Source: Anaerolineae bacterium
GTDB taxonomy: Bacteria > Chloroflexota > Anaerolineae > Anaerolineales > Anaerolineaceae
Direction: 5' to 3'
Length of the DNA stretch: 64,000 nucleotides
Assembly (NCBI GenBank): GCA_013178095.1
Contig: JABLXK010000001.1
Span: 124,001-188,000 of the forward strand
The notes beneath the pieces are model-generated. The model saw nothing but the letters and a program-made list of their open reading frames with translations. It did no database searches and was not told the origin of the DNA. Of the stretch, positions 9,700 to 18,893 are shown piece by piece. The first letter of the stretch is position 1; each line of letters starts with the position of its first letter. The position numbers were made by a program, and so were the translations under genes.

Positions 9700-11497
9700 A
9701 TGCCTGGATGCCGCGCGCGTAGAAGAGATCAAAATCCGGATAAAGCGATAGTTCCAGGTATTCCATACGGCGGGTGAGCGCTTCCGCCTGCGTTCGGGCA
9801 TGCGCGGAAACCAGCATGCTGCGCGCGCCGGCGCCGGCGGCGTTGCCAACCGCGCGGATCTTTTCCAGCGGGATTTCCGGCAGCATGCCGATGCGGATGG
9901 CCTGTTCCGGCAGCATGTAGGAGCCGAATGCGCCGGCGATCACAACCTCGTCGATTTGCGCAGGCTGGATTTTTAGATAATCCATCAACACCTCAATGCC
10001 GGCGCGGATGGCGCCTTTAGCCAGCAGCACCTGGTCGATATCGTGCTGCGATAACGTGATGGTTCTCCCATCGACGGGGTCATCCGAGAGCGGGAAAAAC
10101 GCCATACCGTTCGCATCCAGTTTAACGGCAGGGTGGGTCTTTTCCAGGCGTCCGCGGCGGTTGAACATACCGGCAGCGCGCATCTCTCCCAGCGCGTCCA
10201 GAATGCCCGACCCGCAAATCCCGTTGGGCTGCCGATCTCCGATGACGTCCAGTTCGAGCCTGCCATCCGGGCGGATGCGCACGTGTTCGATGGCGCCCGG
10301 CGCAGCACGCATGCCGAATTGAATGTGCGCGCCCTCAAAAGCCGGGCCGGAGGCCGTGGAAACGCTGACGATACGGTTGCCTTTTTGCAGAGCGATCTCC
10401 GTGTTGGTGCCGATGTCGATCCCCAGGCGCTTGCGTTCATCCCTGCCGAAAGCGCAGGCGTATAGAAATGCCAGGTGATCTGAGCCGACAAAACCGGCGA
10501 TCACCGGCGGAGCGTACACGCGCATGCCGGGCATGCCGATTAGTCCGATATCTTCAGCCGGGACGTTTTGCGCGGCGGAAACCGCCGGCACGAAAGGCGA
10601 GACTGCCAGGGATGCGCCGGGCAGGTCCAGAAAAAAATGGTGCATGGCGGTGTTGCCAACCAGGCAGGCATCCGCGATGGAATCATCTGCGATCCCGACC
10701 TGGCGGCACATTTCCACGGCAGTGTTCTGAATGGTCTCGATTACCAGATTATGCAGCTTTTGGCTTTGCTGCGCACCCTGCTGCGCGTAAGCCAGGCGCG
10801 CCATAATATCCTCGCCGTACCCGATTTGCGGATTGGGCGCGCCTTTAGCTGCCAGCAGGCAGCCGGTTTCCAGGTCGAGCAGGTAACATGCCAGCTTGGT
10901 GCTGCCCACATCCACGGCCAGCCCGGCCAGTGGCCGGCAGGCCGCCGGTGCGAAATGCATGACCGTATGTCCGTGGTGGATGAGGTTGATATGCCATTGA
11001 GACGAGCGCAGCGCTTCGGGCAGCCTGCGCAGGGTTTTCATATCCGCCGTCAGGTCCGCCAATCCACAAGCGTCTTTCAGGCGTTCAAAGTCCGATCGTA
11101 AATCTTCCAGGGTGGGCGGTGGAAGCATGACTGCCTGCTGCTGAATGGGGGAATCCACCTGAAGATCGATTTCCTCTCCGCTGGTTTGCAGCACCTGGCC
11201 GGAAAGCATGGTTTCCGCCGGAATCAGGACTTTGCAATCGCCATCTGCCACTGCGGAACAGGCCAACCGAAAACCCTCGCCGATTTGTTTCTCGGAGAGA
11301 TGCCTGCGGTCATTTTCGACAGGCGGGATGGGGTGCGCGCTGGCGGCGACCTGTACGCGGCATTTTCCGCAGGTTCCCGCCCCGCCGCAATCGGCGCGCA
11401 ATGACAGCCCCACGCGCCGGGCGGCATCCAGGAGGGTGAGCGGCTCCTCGTTAACCAGCCGAACGCCGACCGGTTGAAATTCAATCGTAAAACTCAT
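9698..11497 (-). CDS. Ferredoxin-ASKHA fusion protein, RACo-like corrinoid activation protein family
   Basis: 599 residues. The N-terminus is a plant-type [2Fe-2S] ferredoxin domain with ligands C37, C43, C46 and C80. After a ~100-residue linker comes an ASKHA ATPase domain from about residue 190 (GLAVDVGSTKLACYLLD), with LGIDIGTNTEIAL, the CGSGILDALGEM block and VIAGAFGSYM. Known members (RACo) reductively reactivate Co(II) corrinoid proteins using ATP; others in the DUF4445 group have no assigned role. No corrinoid methyltransferase gene is adjacent, but the cobamide salvage operon lies 2 kb away. The function is inferred from domain order only. Confidence 0.75.
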   Translation of the reverse strand: MSFTIEFQPVGVRLVNEEPLTLLDAARRVGLSLRADCGGAGTCGKCRVQVAASAHPIPPVENDRRHLSEKQIGEGFRLACSAVADGDCKVLIPAETMLSGQVLQTSGEEIDLQVDSPIQQQAVMLPPPTLEDLRSDFERLKDACGLADLTADMKTLRRLPEALRSSQWHINLIHHGHTVMHFAPAACRPLAGLAVDVGSTKLACYLLDLETGCLLAAKGAPNPQIGYGEDIMARLAYAQQGAQQSQKLHNLVIETIQNTAVEMCRQVGIADDSIADACLVGNTAMHHFFLDLPGASLAVSPFVPAVSAAQNVPAEDIGLIGMPGMRVYAPPVIAGFVGSDHLAFLYACAFGRDERKRLGIDIGTNTEIALQKGNRIVSVSTASGPAFEGAHIQFGMRAAPGAIEHVRIRPDGRLELDVIGDRQPNGICGSGILDALGEMRAAGMFNRRGRLEKTHPAVKLDANGMAFFPLSDDPVDGRTITLSQHDIDQVLLAKGAIRAGIEVLMDYLKIQPAQIDEVVIAGAFGSYMLPEQAIRIGMLPEIPLEKIRAVGNAAGAGARSMLVSAHARTQAEALTRRMEYLELSLYPDFDLFYARGIQA

Positions 11498-11602
11498 GAG
11501 ATAGTTATCCGGTATTGATTATAAATGAAGGATAACCGGATTTTTAAAACGAAAATCCACATGCGGATACATGCGGACGGGGAAGGGGAGAAAAACGGGG
11601 AT

Positions 11603-12370
11603 TTAAGGCAGAATCAAGTCGGCAATGGATTTAACCACTCTGCCGGGTCGGTAGGGATATTCCTCGATCTGTTTCACGGAGGTCACGCCGCTGAGCACCA
11701 GGACGGTTTCCATGCCGCTTTGAATGCCGGCTACGATATCGGTGTCCATACGGTCGCCGATCATGACGGTATTCTCCGAATGCACGCCCAGGTAATTCAG
11801 GGCTGAGCGCATCATAAACGGGCTTGGTTTGCCGCAATAGAAGGGCGAACGGCCGCTGGCTTTTTCGATCAGGGCAGCCATGGCGCCGCAGGCGGGCGTG
11901 ATGCCGCTTTCCGAGGGGCCGGTGGGGTCGGGGTTGGTAGCGATGAACGAAGCGCCTTCCATGATCAATCTAACCGCCTTGGTGACCTGGCGGAAGTTGT
12001 AATCAAACGTCTCGCCGAGCACCACGAAATCCGGATTCTCATCGGTCATGATGTAACCGGCGTTGTGGATGGCTACGTTCAGTCCGCTTTCGCCGATCAC
12101 AAAAGCATTGCCGGCTTCTTTCTGGGCTTTCATGAAGGCGGCGGTTGCCATCGCCGAGGTGAAAATATGATCGGCGTCAATATTCAATCCAATATTTTGC
12201 AGCCGGTGAGCCAGGTCGATCTGCGTATAGATCGAGTTGTTGGTGAGAACCAGAAATTTCGCCTTGTTCTTTTTCAATGATTCGATGAATTCATCCGCGC
12301 CGGGGATCATTTTCTTGCCCTGTACGAGGACGCCATCCATGTCAATCAAGTAATTTTTGATATTTTCCAT
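11603..12370 (-). CDS. HAD-IIA (NagD-like) phosphatase
   Basis: 255 residues, the usual length of the family. HAD motif I is YLIDMDGVL (nucleophile Asp and general acid Asp), motif II is VLTNNS, the motif III Lys is in FYCGKPSPF and motif IV is [10 protein letters not shown]. The cap insertion between motifs II and III is of the C2A type seen in NagD and p-nitrophenylphosphatases. AAAGG precedes the ATG. It is probably a cytosolic phosphatase for nucleotide or sugar phosphates. It sits between the RACo-like gene and the aldolase gene on the same strand, separated from the latter by a terminator. Confidence 0.85.
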   Translation of the reverse strand: MENIKNYLIDMDGVLVQGKKMIPGADEFIESLKKNKAKFLVLTNNSIYTQIDLAHRLQNIGLNIDADHIFTSAMATAAFMKAQKEAGNAFVIGESGLNVAIHNAGYIMTDENPDFVVLGETFDYNFRQVTKAVRLIMEGASFIATNPDPTGPSESGITPACGAMAALIEKASGRSPFYCGKPSPFMMRSALNYLGVHSENTVMIGDRMDTDIVAGIQSGMETVLVLSGVTSVKQIEEYPYRPGRVVKSIADLILP

Positions 12371-12440
12371 TCATATACCTTTTTGTTTTATTAACTTATT
12401 TCATAACCTTTATATATTATATTCGTTATGAATTTGCCGC

Positions 12441-12482
12441 AAAAAAAGGGACCCGAAAAATTGTTTCAACCGGATCCCTTTT
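12441..12482 (-). terminator. Terminator of the aldolase gene
   Basis: Read on the minus strand, AAGGGATCCG pairs with CGGGTCCCTT (one mismatch) and is followed by a run of seven T. It begins 22 bases after the aldolase stop codon. Confidence 0.85.
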
Positions 12483-12503
12483 CTCTTTCACGATCTGTTG
12501 AAC

Positions 12504-13451
12504 CTACGAAACGAGCTTGCGAACTTCTTCCAATTGCCCGGAGCTGCCCAGGAAGTCATTCTTCTGGTGGATGAACTTGGCATATTCCGCCATGAAGATC
12601 TTGCCCGGCGCGCGTAAATCGAAACCTTCGGGGTGTTCGAGGAAGTATTCGCGGTGTACACGCGTCCAAACCAGGCGGCCGTCGGTGTCGATGTTGATCT
12701 TGGTCACGCCCAGTTTGGCGGCCTGCTTGAATTGAGTTGCGTCCACGCCTTTGGCACCCAGCAGCTTGCCGCCGGCGGCATTGATGCGCTCGACCTCTTC
12801 CTGCGGGACCGAGCTGGAACCGTGCATGACCAGCGGGAATCCGGGCAGGCGTTTCTGGATTTCCGAGAGTACATCGAAATGCAGCGACTGCGAGCCGGAG
12901 AATTTGAACGCGCCGTGGCTGGTGCCGATGGCAACTGCCAGCGAATCGCAGCCAGTGCGTTCAACGAAATCTTTGGCCTGGTCAGGATTGGTCAGTTTGG
13001 CATTTTCTTCCGAAACGCTGACGTGTTCTTCCACGCCGCCCAACTGGCCGAGTTCCGCTTCCACCACGATGCCCCTGGCATGCGCGGCTTCCACGACGCG
13101 TTTGGTTACCTCAATGTTCTTTTCATATTCCAGATGGCTGGCGTCGATCATGACCGAGCTGTAGAAACCGCTGGCAATGCAGTCGTAGCAGGCTTCCTCA
13201 TCGCCATGATCCAGGTGCACGGCAAAGATGGCTTCCGGGAAAACTTCGTCCGCGCCGCGAATGACGTTTTCCAGCATGATTTTGTTGGTATAGCTGCGCG
13301 CGCCTTTGCTGATCTGGATGATAAATGGCGCCTGGCTTTCCAGGTTGCCCTGGAACAGCCCCATGGTTTGTTCCATGTTATTGATGTTATAAGCGCCTAA
13401 AGCATATTTTCCATATGCCGCTTCAAATAATTTTTTGGTAGTTACGATCAT
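12504..13451 (-). CDS. fba: Class II fructose-bisphosphate aldolase family protein
   Basis: 315 residues. Class II (Zn-dependent) signatures are present: YNINNMEQ, FAVHLDHGDEE with a zinc-binding His, the EAELGQLGGVEE block with the metal-binding Glu, AIGTSHGAFKF, PLVMHGSSSVP and KINIDTDGRL. The enzyme cleaves fructose-1,6-bisphosphate, or tagatose-1,6-bisphosphate in close relatives, to dihydroxyacetone phosphate and glyceraldehyde-3-phosphate. The tagatose alternative deserves thought because amino-sugar genes lie on both sides. It is a single gene with its own terminator. Confidence 0.88.
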   Translation of the reverse strand: MIVTTKKLFEAAYGKYALGAYNINNMEQTMGLFQGNLESQAPFIIQISKGARSYTNKIMLENVIRGADEVFPEAIFAVHLDHGDEEACYDCIASGFYSSVMIDASHLEYEKNIEVTKRVVEAAHARGIVVEAELGQLGGVEEHVSVSEENAKLTNPDQAKDFVERTGCDSLAVAIGTSHGAFKFSGSQSLHFDVLSEIQKRLPGFPLVMHGSSSVPQEEVERINAAGGKLLGAKGVDATQFKQAAKLGVTKINIDTDGRLVWTRVHREYFLEHPEGFDLRAPGKIFMAEYAKFIHQKNDFLGSSGQLEEVRKLVS

Positions 13452-13588
13452 TTAAGTCTCCTTGAATTAAACCCGAATAAATACCCACGCTATTATAGTA
13501 TGAAAAAAGCCGGCAGATTGGCCGTTTGTTCGATTTAATTGAATATTAACGTTGCCAGAAGATTTAATCCATAAATAAATGACCAATA

Positions 13589-13616
13589 TTGACACTTAAC
13601 CAAGTCATCATATAAT
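13589..13616 (+). promoter_or_regulatory. Promoter of the cobamide operon
   Basis: TTGACA (13589-13594), a 16-base spacer and TATAAT (13611-13616) give a consensus housekeeping promoter. Transcription would start near 13623, just before the cobalamin riboswitch. Confidence 0.8.
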
Positions 13617-13639
13617 CAAGTCACAACTGGATAGAAATC

Positions 13640-13770
<131 letters not shown>

Positions 13771-13809
13771 GGCTGGTTCCAAATTTCTTCGAGAGAAAGA
13801 GGTAGGAAC

Positions 13810-14790
13810 ATGCAACATTCCCGAAAGTCTAAATCCAGTATATTTTTCCTCATTGTGGCGCTGATGGCTTTCAGCGCTTGCGCGCCAGCCGCGGTGACCG
13901 CCGCCGAACCCGCGGAAGCGGCAGCCGCCGTCCCCGGCGAGTTTGCGGCGCTGAAGTTTACCGATTCGGTCGGGCGCGAGGTTGTGATCAATGCGCCGCC
14001 CGCGCGCATTGTATCCCTGGCGCCGTCCATCACTGAATCACTGTATGCCATCGGAGCGGGCGATTTGCTGGTGGGGCGCACGGACTTCTGTGATTATCCG
14101 GAAGAAGCCGCGGCGCTGCCTTCGGTGGGCGGGTTTGACGCTTCCACCATCAGTATCGAGACTATCCTGGCTCTGGAGCCGGACCTGGTGATCGGGGGCA
14201 GCATCTATCAGGCCGACCTGGCGGAATCTCTGGCGAAGGCCGGTATCCCCGTTTTCATCATGGAACCGCGCACCGTGGAAGAGATCATGAGTTCCCTGCA
14301 AACACTCGGTAAGGTCACCAACCACGCCGCCGAGGCAAACGCCGTGGCGGCGGATATGCAGCAGCGCATAGATGCGGTGTCCAAGATCGTCGATACCATT
14401 CCGCAGGATAAACGGCAGACCGTATTTTATGAGGTGTGGGCCGATCCTTACATGACAACCAGCAATCAGACCTATATCGGCGAGCTGATCAGCATGGCCG
14501 GCGGCGTGAACATCTTTGGGGATTTGAAGGAAGATTACCCCACCATCAGCGCCGAGGAGATCATCGCCAGGGACCCGCAGGTGATCCTGGGGCCCAGCAA
14601 TCACGCCGATCAATTGACCGGCGATGCCATCGCGGGGCGTGAAGGTTGGAGTAATATCGCGGCGGTAAAAAATCAGCGTGTCTACATCGTGGACGGGAAT
14701 ATTGTCTCGCGCACCGGGCCGCGCGTGGTGGACGCGCTCGAGGATATGGCTAAATACCTCTACCCGGATCAATTCGGAGGACAGCCATAA
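13810..14790 (+). CDS. btuF: Corrinoid ABC transporter substrate-binding lipoprotein
   Basis: 326 residues from ATG 13810, with GAGGTAGG upstream; an earlier in-frame ATG at 13693 lies inside the riboswitch and is rejected. A signal peptide ends in the lipobox FSAC (C24), followed by an Ala/Glu-rich linker. The mature part has the type III binding-protein start (KFTDSVGREVVINAPPARI, SLAPSITESLYAIG) and LALEPDLVIGG. It delivers corrinoids to BtuCD at the outer face of the membrane. It is the first gene of an operon under a B12 riboswitch, which supports corrinoid rather than iron-siderophore specificity. Confidence 0.88.
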   Translation: MQHSRKSKSSIFFLIVALMAFSACAPAAVTAAEPAEAAAAVPGEFAALKFTDSVGREVVINAPPARIVSLAPSITESLYAIGAGDLLVGRTDFCDYPEEAAALPSVGGFDASTISIETILALEPDLVIGGSIYQADLAESLAKAGIPVFIMEPRTVEEIMSSLQTLGKVTNHAAEANAVAADMQQRIDAVSKIVDTIPQDKRQTVFYEVWADPYMTTSNQTYIGELISMAGGVNIFGDLKEDYPTISAEEIIARDPQVILGPSNHADQLTGDAIAGREGWSNIAAVKNQRVYIVDGNIVSRTGPRVVDALEDMAKYLYPDQFGGQP

Positions 14791-14804
14791 CCGCGAAGAC
14801 CAGA

Positions 14805-15779
14805 GTGGTTGCCGGCATTCTGACAATTGCCTTGCTGGCAGCCATCATCGTCAGTTTGGGATTGGGAGCGGTAAGCCTGACTGTCAGGGAAACCGTCTCG
14901 GCGTTGTTCGACCATGCTCTGAAAACCGCCCACCGTTCCATCATTTGGGATTTCCGGCTGCCACGCATTCTGCTGGTGGCGTTGTGCGGCGCGGCGCTGG
15001 CGATCGCCGGCACCGGTTTTCAGGGATTATTCCGCAACCCGCTGGCTGATCCGTACGTGGTAGGCGCGTCCGGCGGGGCGGCCCTGGGAGCTACGCTCGC
15101 CATCATTTTTCGTTTTACCCGACCCTCCGTTCCCATCGGGATTGGAGCCTTTATCGGCTCGATGCTGGCAGTTTTAGTCGTATTCACCATCTCGGAATTC
15201 AGCAATTTCGGTTCGATTGCCGGTCTGCTGCTGGCCGGTTCGGCCATGAGCGCCATGCTGACCGCGATTAACTCCCTTTTACTGTTGATGAACGACCAGG
15301 TGCTGCATGGCGTTTACGCCTGGCTGCTGGGCAGTTTTGCCAATGCCAGTTGGGGCCAACTCAGGCAGGCTGCCTTTCTGGCGCCGCCGGCGATCCTGAT
15401 GATCTGGCTGATGGCGCGTTCGATGGACGCGCTGGCTGCGGGTGAAGAAACTGCACAATCGCTGGGCTTGAACCTGCGCCGCGCCCGCCTGCTGATCGTG
15501 ATCGGCTCCAGCCTGGCTACCGCCGCGGCGGTTTCGGTGAGCGGAACGGTGGGGTTCGTAGGCTTGATTGCACCGCACCTGGCACGCTCGCTGGTGGGCG
15601 CCAACCACAAGAACGTGATCCCGATTTCCATGCTGATGGGCGCGGTGCTGCTGCTGGCGGCCGACGACCTGGCGCGTACCATCATGGCGCCGGTAGAGAT
15701 GCCGGTGGGTATCTTCACGGCTTTGCTGGGCGGACCGTTCTTCATTTACCTGATGAAGAGAGGGGAGCGGGGGTCATGA
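14805..15779 (+). CDS. btuC: Corrinoid ABC transporter permease
   Basis: 324 residues from GTG 14805. FecCD/BtuC family with about ten hydrophobic segments and the blocks DFRLPRILLVALCGAALA, GFQGLFRNPLADPYVVG and the C-terminal GTVGFVGLIAPHLAR. Start choice is odd: GGAGG at 14776-14780 has ideal spacing (6 bases) to an in-frame ATA at 14787, while GTG 14805 is 24 bases away. Translation from ATA would add a sensible N-terminus (T-A-K-T-R-V). The 3' end overlaps btuD by ATGA, pointing to translational coupling. Confidence 0.88.
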   Translation: MVAGILTIALLAAIIVSLGLGAVSLTVRETVSALFDHALKTAHRSIIWDFRLPRILLVALCGAALAIAGTGFQGLFRNPLADPYVVGASGGAALGATLAIIFRFTRPSVPIGIGAFIGSMLAVLVVFTISEFSNFGSIAGLLLAGSAMSAMLTAINSLLLLMNDQVLHGVYAWLLGSFANASWGQLRQAAFLAPPAILMIWLMARSMDALAAGEETAQSLGLNLRRARLLIVIGSSLATAAAVSVSGTVGFVGLIAPHLARSLVGANHKNVIPISMLMGAVLLLAADDLARTIMAPVEMPVGIFTALLGGPFFIYLMKRGERGS

Positions 15780-16567
15780 TGATCTTGCAGGCGCAGGACC
15801 TTTCCCTCGGATACAAACATAAGGCGGTTGTGGAAGGTTTCAACGCTTCCATCCGCAAGGGCAGCGTGATTGGGCTGATCGGGCCCAATGGCTCCGGCAA
15901 GACCACGCTGCTGCGAGCCTTCTCGGGATTGATCAGACCGCTGCGCGGAAAAGTAATGCTCGATGGGCAGCCTTTGACGGCCATACCGGCCCGCCGGCGG
16001 GCGCAATTGATTGGTTGGGTGCCGCAGCGGGAAAAAATTGCCTGGCCTTTGACAGTCAGGGAAGTTGTCTCGCTGGGGCGTGCCCCTTATCGGGGCTGGC
16101 TGCTGCCGCTCACGGAAAATGACCAGGAAGTGATCGAACAGGCGCTCAGTTTCACGGATTTGAAGGAATTGACTGATCGCAGTGTGGAAGAACTCTCCGG
16201 CGGCGAATTCCAGCGGGTATTGGTGGCGCGCGCTTTGGCGCAGGAACCGCGCGTGCTGCTCTTGGATGAACCCAGCGCCAACCTGGACATTCATTATCAA
16301 ATTCAGGTGATGGATTTGGTGCGGGAACTGGTAGCGCAGCGCGGCATCACGGCTATCATCGCCATTCACGATTTGAGCGTGGCCGCGCGCTATTGCGACA
16401 CTTTGATCCTGATACATCATGGAAAGAAGATTTGCTCGGGCGTTCCGCAGGAGGTTCTGTCACCGGAACACATGCGCAAGGTCTTCCGCGTAGAAACCCG
16501 TTTATACAAAGATCCCTGGGAACATTTGGCGGTCAGCGCCAGAAACGGACTGGATAAAAATGAGTAA
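15776..16567 (+). CDS. btuD: Corrinoid ABC transporter ATP-binding protein
   Basis: 263 residues. Walker A GPNGSGKTT, Q-loop VPQREKIAWP, signature ELSGGEFQRVLVARAL, Walker B VLLLDEPSANLD and the H-loop AIHDLSVAARY are all intact. It powers corrinoid import through BtuC. Its start overlaps the btuC stop (ATGA) and its end overlaps cobO by 8 bases, so the genes are tightly coupled. Confidence 0.9.
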   Translation: MMILQAQDLSLGYKHKAVVEGFNASIRKGSVIGLIGPNGSGKTTLLRAFSGLIRPLRGKVMLDGQPLTAIPARRRAQLIGWVPQREKIAWPLTVREVVSLGRAPYRGWLLPLTENDQEVIEQALSFTDLKELTDRSVEELSGGEFQRVLVARALAQEPRVLLLDEPSANLDIHYQIQVMDLVRELVAQRGITAIIAIHDLSVAARYCDTLILIHHGKKICSGVPQEVLSPEHMRKVFRVETRLYKDPWEHLAVSARNGLDKNE

Positions 16568-17108
16568 CGAAAAAAGGGCAGTCAAGCAAAAAGGGCTGGT
16601 GATGGTGTACACCGGCAATGGCAAGGGCAAGACCACCGCTGCGCTGGGCATGCTCATGCGCGCCTGGGGTAGAAACATGAAGGTGGCCGCCATCCAGTTT
16701 ATCAAGGATGAAGGCCGGCTGACCGGTGAAAAGCAGGCGGCCGCGCGTATGGGTATTGAAATGCTGCAGGTGGGCGACGGCTTTACCTGGGAGAGTAAAG
16801 ACATGGATCAAAGCACAGCGCTCGCCCGGCACGGCTGGGAGATCGCCAAACAGAAAATCCTGGATGCCAGCTACGAGATCATCCTGCTGGACGAATTCAC
16901 TTTTCCGCTGCGCTTCAAATGGCTGGATACGGCTGAGGTGATTCAATGGCTCAAGGAAAATAAACCGCAAAAATTGCACATCGTGATCACCGGGCGGCAT
17001 GCCCCGAAAGAACTGGTGCAATACGCCGACCTGGTGACCGAAATGCGCGAGATCAAACATCCTTTTCACGACCAGGGGCTGCTGTCGCAGCCGGGCGTGG
17101 ATTATTAA
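16560..17108 (+). CDS. cobO: Cob(I)yrinic acid a,c-diamide / corrinoid adenosyltransferase
   Basis: 182 residues, CobA/BtuR/CobO family. The family's P-loop is MVYTGNGKGKTTAALGM at the N-terminus; VAAIQFIKD, the IILLDEFTFPLRF Walker-B-like segment and VITGRHAPKEL follow. The enzyme transfers the 5'-deoxyadenosyl group of ATP to Co(I) corrinoids. Placed after the importer, it would adenosylate imported corrinoids before remodelling. It overlaps btuD by 8 bases. Confidence 0.92.
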   Translation: MSNEKRAVKQKGLVMVYTGNGKGKTTAALGMLMRAWGRNMKVAAIQFIKDEGRLTGEKQAAARMGIEMLQVGDGFTWESKDMDQSTALARHGWEIAKQKILDASYEIILLDEFTFPLRFKWLDTAEVIQWLKENKPQKLHIVITGRHAPKELVQYADLVTEMREIKHPFHDQGLLSQPGVDY

Positions 17109-17125
17109 ATAGAAAGTATTCCAAA

Positions 17126-18166
17126 ATGAGATTACCTTCTATACCAAATTTTGACCAAGCCGCAGCACAAAAAGCCGCCCATAGGCAGGATCACCTGACC
17201 AAACCGCAGGGCTCGCTGGGCAGGCTGGAAAGCCTTTCCGTGCAACTGGCCGGCATGACCGGCAGGGAGCGTCCGCGTTTCGCGCGCAAGGTGGTGATCG
17301 TGATGGCGGCTGACCACGGCGTGGCGCTGGAAGGCGTCAGCGCCTACCCGGTGGAAGTGACCGCGCAAATGGTGGAAAATATCGCCCGCAACGGCGCGGC
17401 GGTCAGCGTGCTGGCCCGGCAAAATCAGGCGCGCGTGGTGGTGGTAGACATCGGCGTGGCAAAAGATGTTTCCAGCTTGGCGGGTGTGCTGCACCGCAAG
17501 GTGGCGGCCGGCAGTGCCAACATGCTGAAAGGGCCGGCGTTAACCCACGCGCAGGCGGAGCAAGCTATCATGGTAGGTATGCAGGTGCTGGATGAACAGG
17601 CGGCGCGGGGATTGGACCTGGTGGCGCTGGGCGAGATGGGCATCGGCAACACCACGCCCGCTTCCGCCATCACCGCAGTGCTGACCGGCTTGCCGGTGAA
17701 AGAGGTCACCGGGCGCGGCACAGGGCTGGACGACACCGGATTGCAGAACAAGATCCAGGTGATCGAAGCAGCCATCCGTCTCAACCAACCCGACCCTTCA
17801 AATGCGCTGGACGTGCTGGCAAAGGTAGGCGGGTTGGACATTGCCGGGTTGACCGGTGTGATCATCGCCTCGGCTGCCCGGCGCATCCCGGTGGTGGTGG
17901 ACGGTTTCATTTCAGGCGCGGCGGCCCTGCTCGCAGCCGGCTTGCGACCGGAGGTCAAACCCTACCTGATCGCCTCGCACCTCTCGGTGGAGGCCGGCCA
18001 CACCGCAATATGCAAAAAACTGGCGCTCGAGCCATTGCTGGACCTGCGCATGCGCCTGGGGGAGGGCAGCGGAGCGGTGCTGGCTTTCCCGATCATCGAG
18101 GGCGCCGCCCGCATTTTGGACGAAATGGCCACCTTTGAAGAAGCGGGGGTCAGCCGCAATGATTGA
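17126..18166 (+). CDS. cobT: Nicotinate-nucleotide-dimethylbenzimidazole phosphoribosyltransferase
   Basis: 346 residues, standard length. Diagnostic stretches: QDHLTKPQGSLGRLE, VIVMAADHGVALEGVSAYP, GEMGIGNTTPASAI, GRGTGLDD and the C-terminal MRLGEGSGAVLAFPII block with the catalytic Glu. CobT activates a lower-ligand base as the alpha-ribotide for attachment to the corrinoid. No bluB or bza genes are in the window, so the base is probably scavenged. CobS overlaps its 3' end by 8 bases. Confidence 0.93.
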   Translation: MRLPSIPNFDQAAAQKAAHRQDHLTKPQGSLGRLESLSVQLAGMTGRERPRFARKVVIVMAADHGVALEGVSAYPVEVTAQMVENIARNGAAVSVLARQNQARVVVVDIGVAKDVSSLAGVLHRKVAAGSANMLKGPALTHAQAEQAIMVGMQVLDEQAARGLDLVALGEMGIGNTTPASAITAVLTGLPVKEVTGRGTGLDDTGLQNKIQVIEAAIRLNQPDPSNALDVLAKVGGLDIAGLTGVIIASAARRIPVVVDGFISGAAALLAAGLRPEVKPYLIASHLSVEAGHTAICKKLALEPLLDLRMRLGEGSGAVLAFPIIEGAARILDEMATFEEAGVSRND

Positions 18167-18893
18167 TGCGCTGCTTACCGCGCTTGGTTTTCTGACCATC
18201 CTGCCGATCCGCTCTAAAAAAGAAATACGAGTTGAAGGTTTGGGCGGATCAGCCGGCTGGTTCCCTTACATCGGCGCGCTGATCGGCGCTTTGGCCGCGT
18301 TGGCGTTATTCGGCTTCTCGATCATTTTTCCCCGGCTGCTGGCCGCTGCGCTGGCGGCGGCGGTCTGGATCGCCCTGACCGGCGGCCTGCACCTGGACGG
18401 GCTGGCGGATTGCTTTGACGGGCTGCTTTATTCGGGCGCGCCGGAAAAGCGCCTGGAGATCATGAAAGACCCGCGCCACGGCACTTTTGCCGGCGTTGGG
18501 TTGGCGCTGACCATCCTGGTTAAGATCATCGCACTCTATAGCCTGCCGGAGGGAATGGCCTGGCTGGTGCTGCCGCTGGCGAGCGCGACCGCGCGCTGGC
18601 TGCTGCTGCCAGCCGGCAAACAGCCCAATGCCCGTCCGGGCGGACTGGGCAGTATGTTCTCGGCTGGATTGCAGAACAGCGCGTTCCTCTGGGGAGCGCT
18701 GCCTATGGCAGCGCTGACCGCTTTGATCGGCTGGCAGGCGCTGGCGGTGGTAGCTGCCGCGCACGCGTTGGCCTGGCTGGTGTTCCGCCTGGCGCAGGCG
18801 CGCCTGGGGGGCATGACCGGCGACGTGTACGGCTTGCTGGTTGAGATGAGCGAACTTGTTATTCTGACCGGTTTTTGCGTGAAAGGGCTATGA
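18159..18893 (+). CDS. cobS: Adenosylcobinamide-GDP ribazoletransferase (cobalamin synthase)
   Basis: 244 residues from ATG 18159, overlapping cobT. It is an integral membrane protein with the CobS hallmarks FLTILPIRS near the N-terminus, GGLHLDGLADCFDGL (the Asp-rich catalytic motif), MKDPRHGTFAGVGL and RPGGLGSMF. It joins activated lower ligand to AdoCbi-GDP at the membrane. Its stop overlaps the cbiR start (ATGA). Confidence 0.92.
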   Translation: MIDALLTALGFLTILPIRSKKEIRVEGLGGSAGWFPYIGALIGALAALALFGFSIIFPRLLAAALAAAVWIALTGGLHLDGLADCFDGLLYSGAPEKRLEIMKDPRHGTFAGVGLALTILVKIIALYSLPEGMAWLVLPLASATARWLLLPAGKQPNARPGGLGSMFSAGLQNSAFLWGALPMAALTALIGWQALAVVAAAHALAWLVFRLAQARLGGMTGDVYGLLVEMSELVILTGFCVKGL

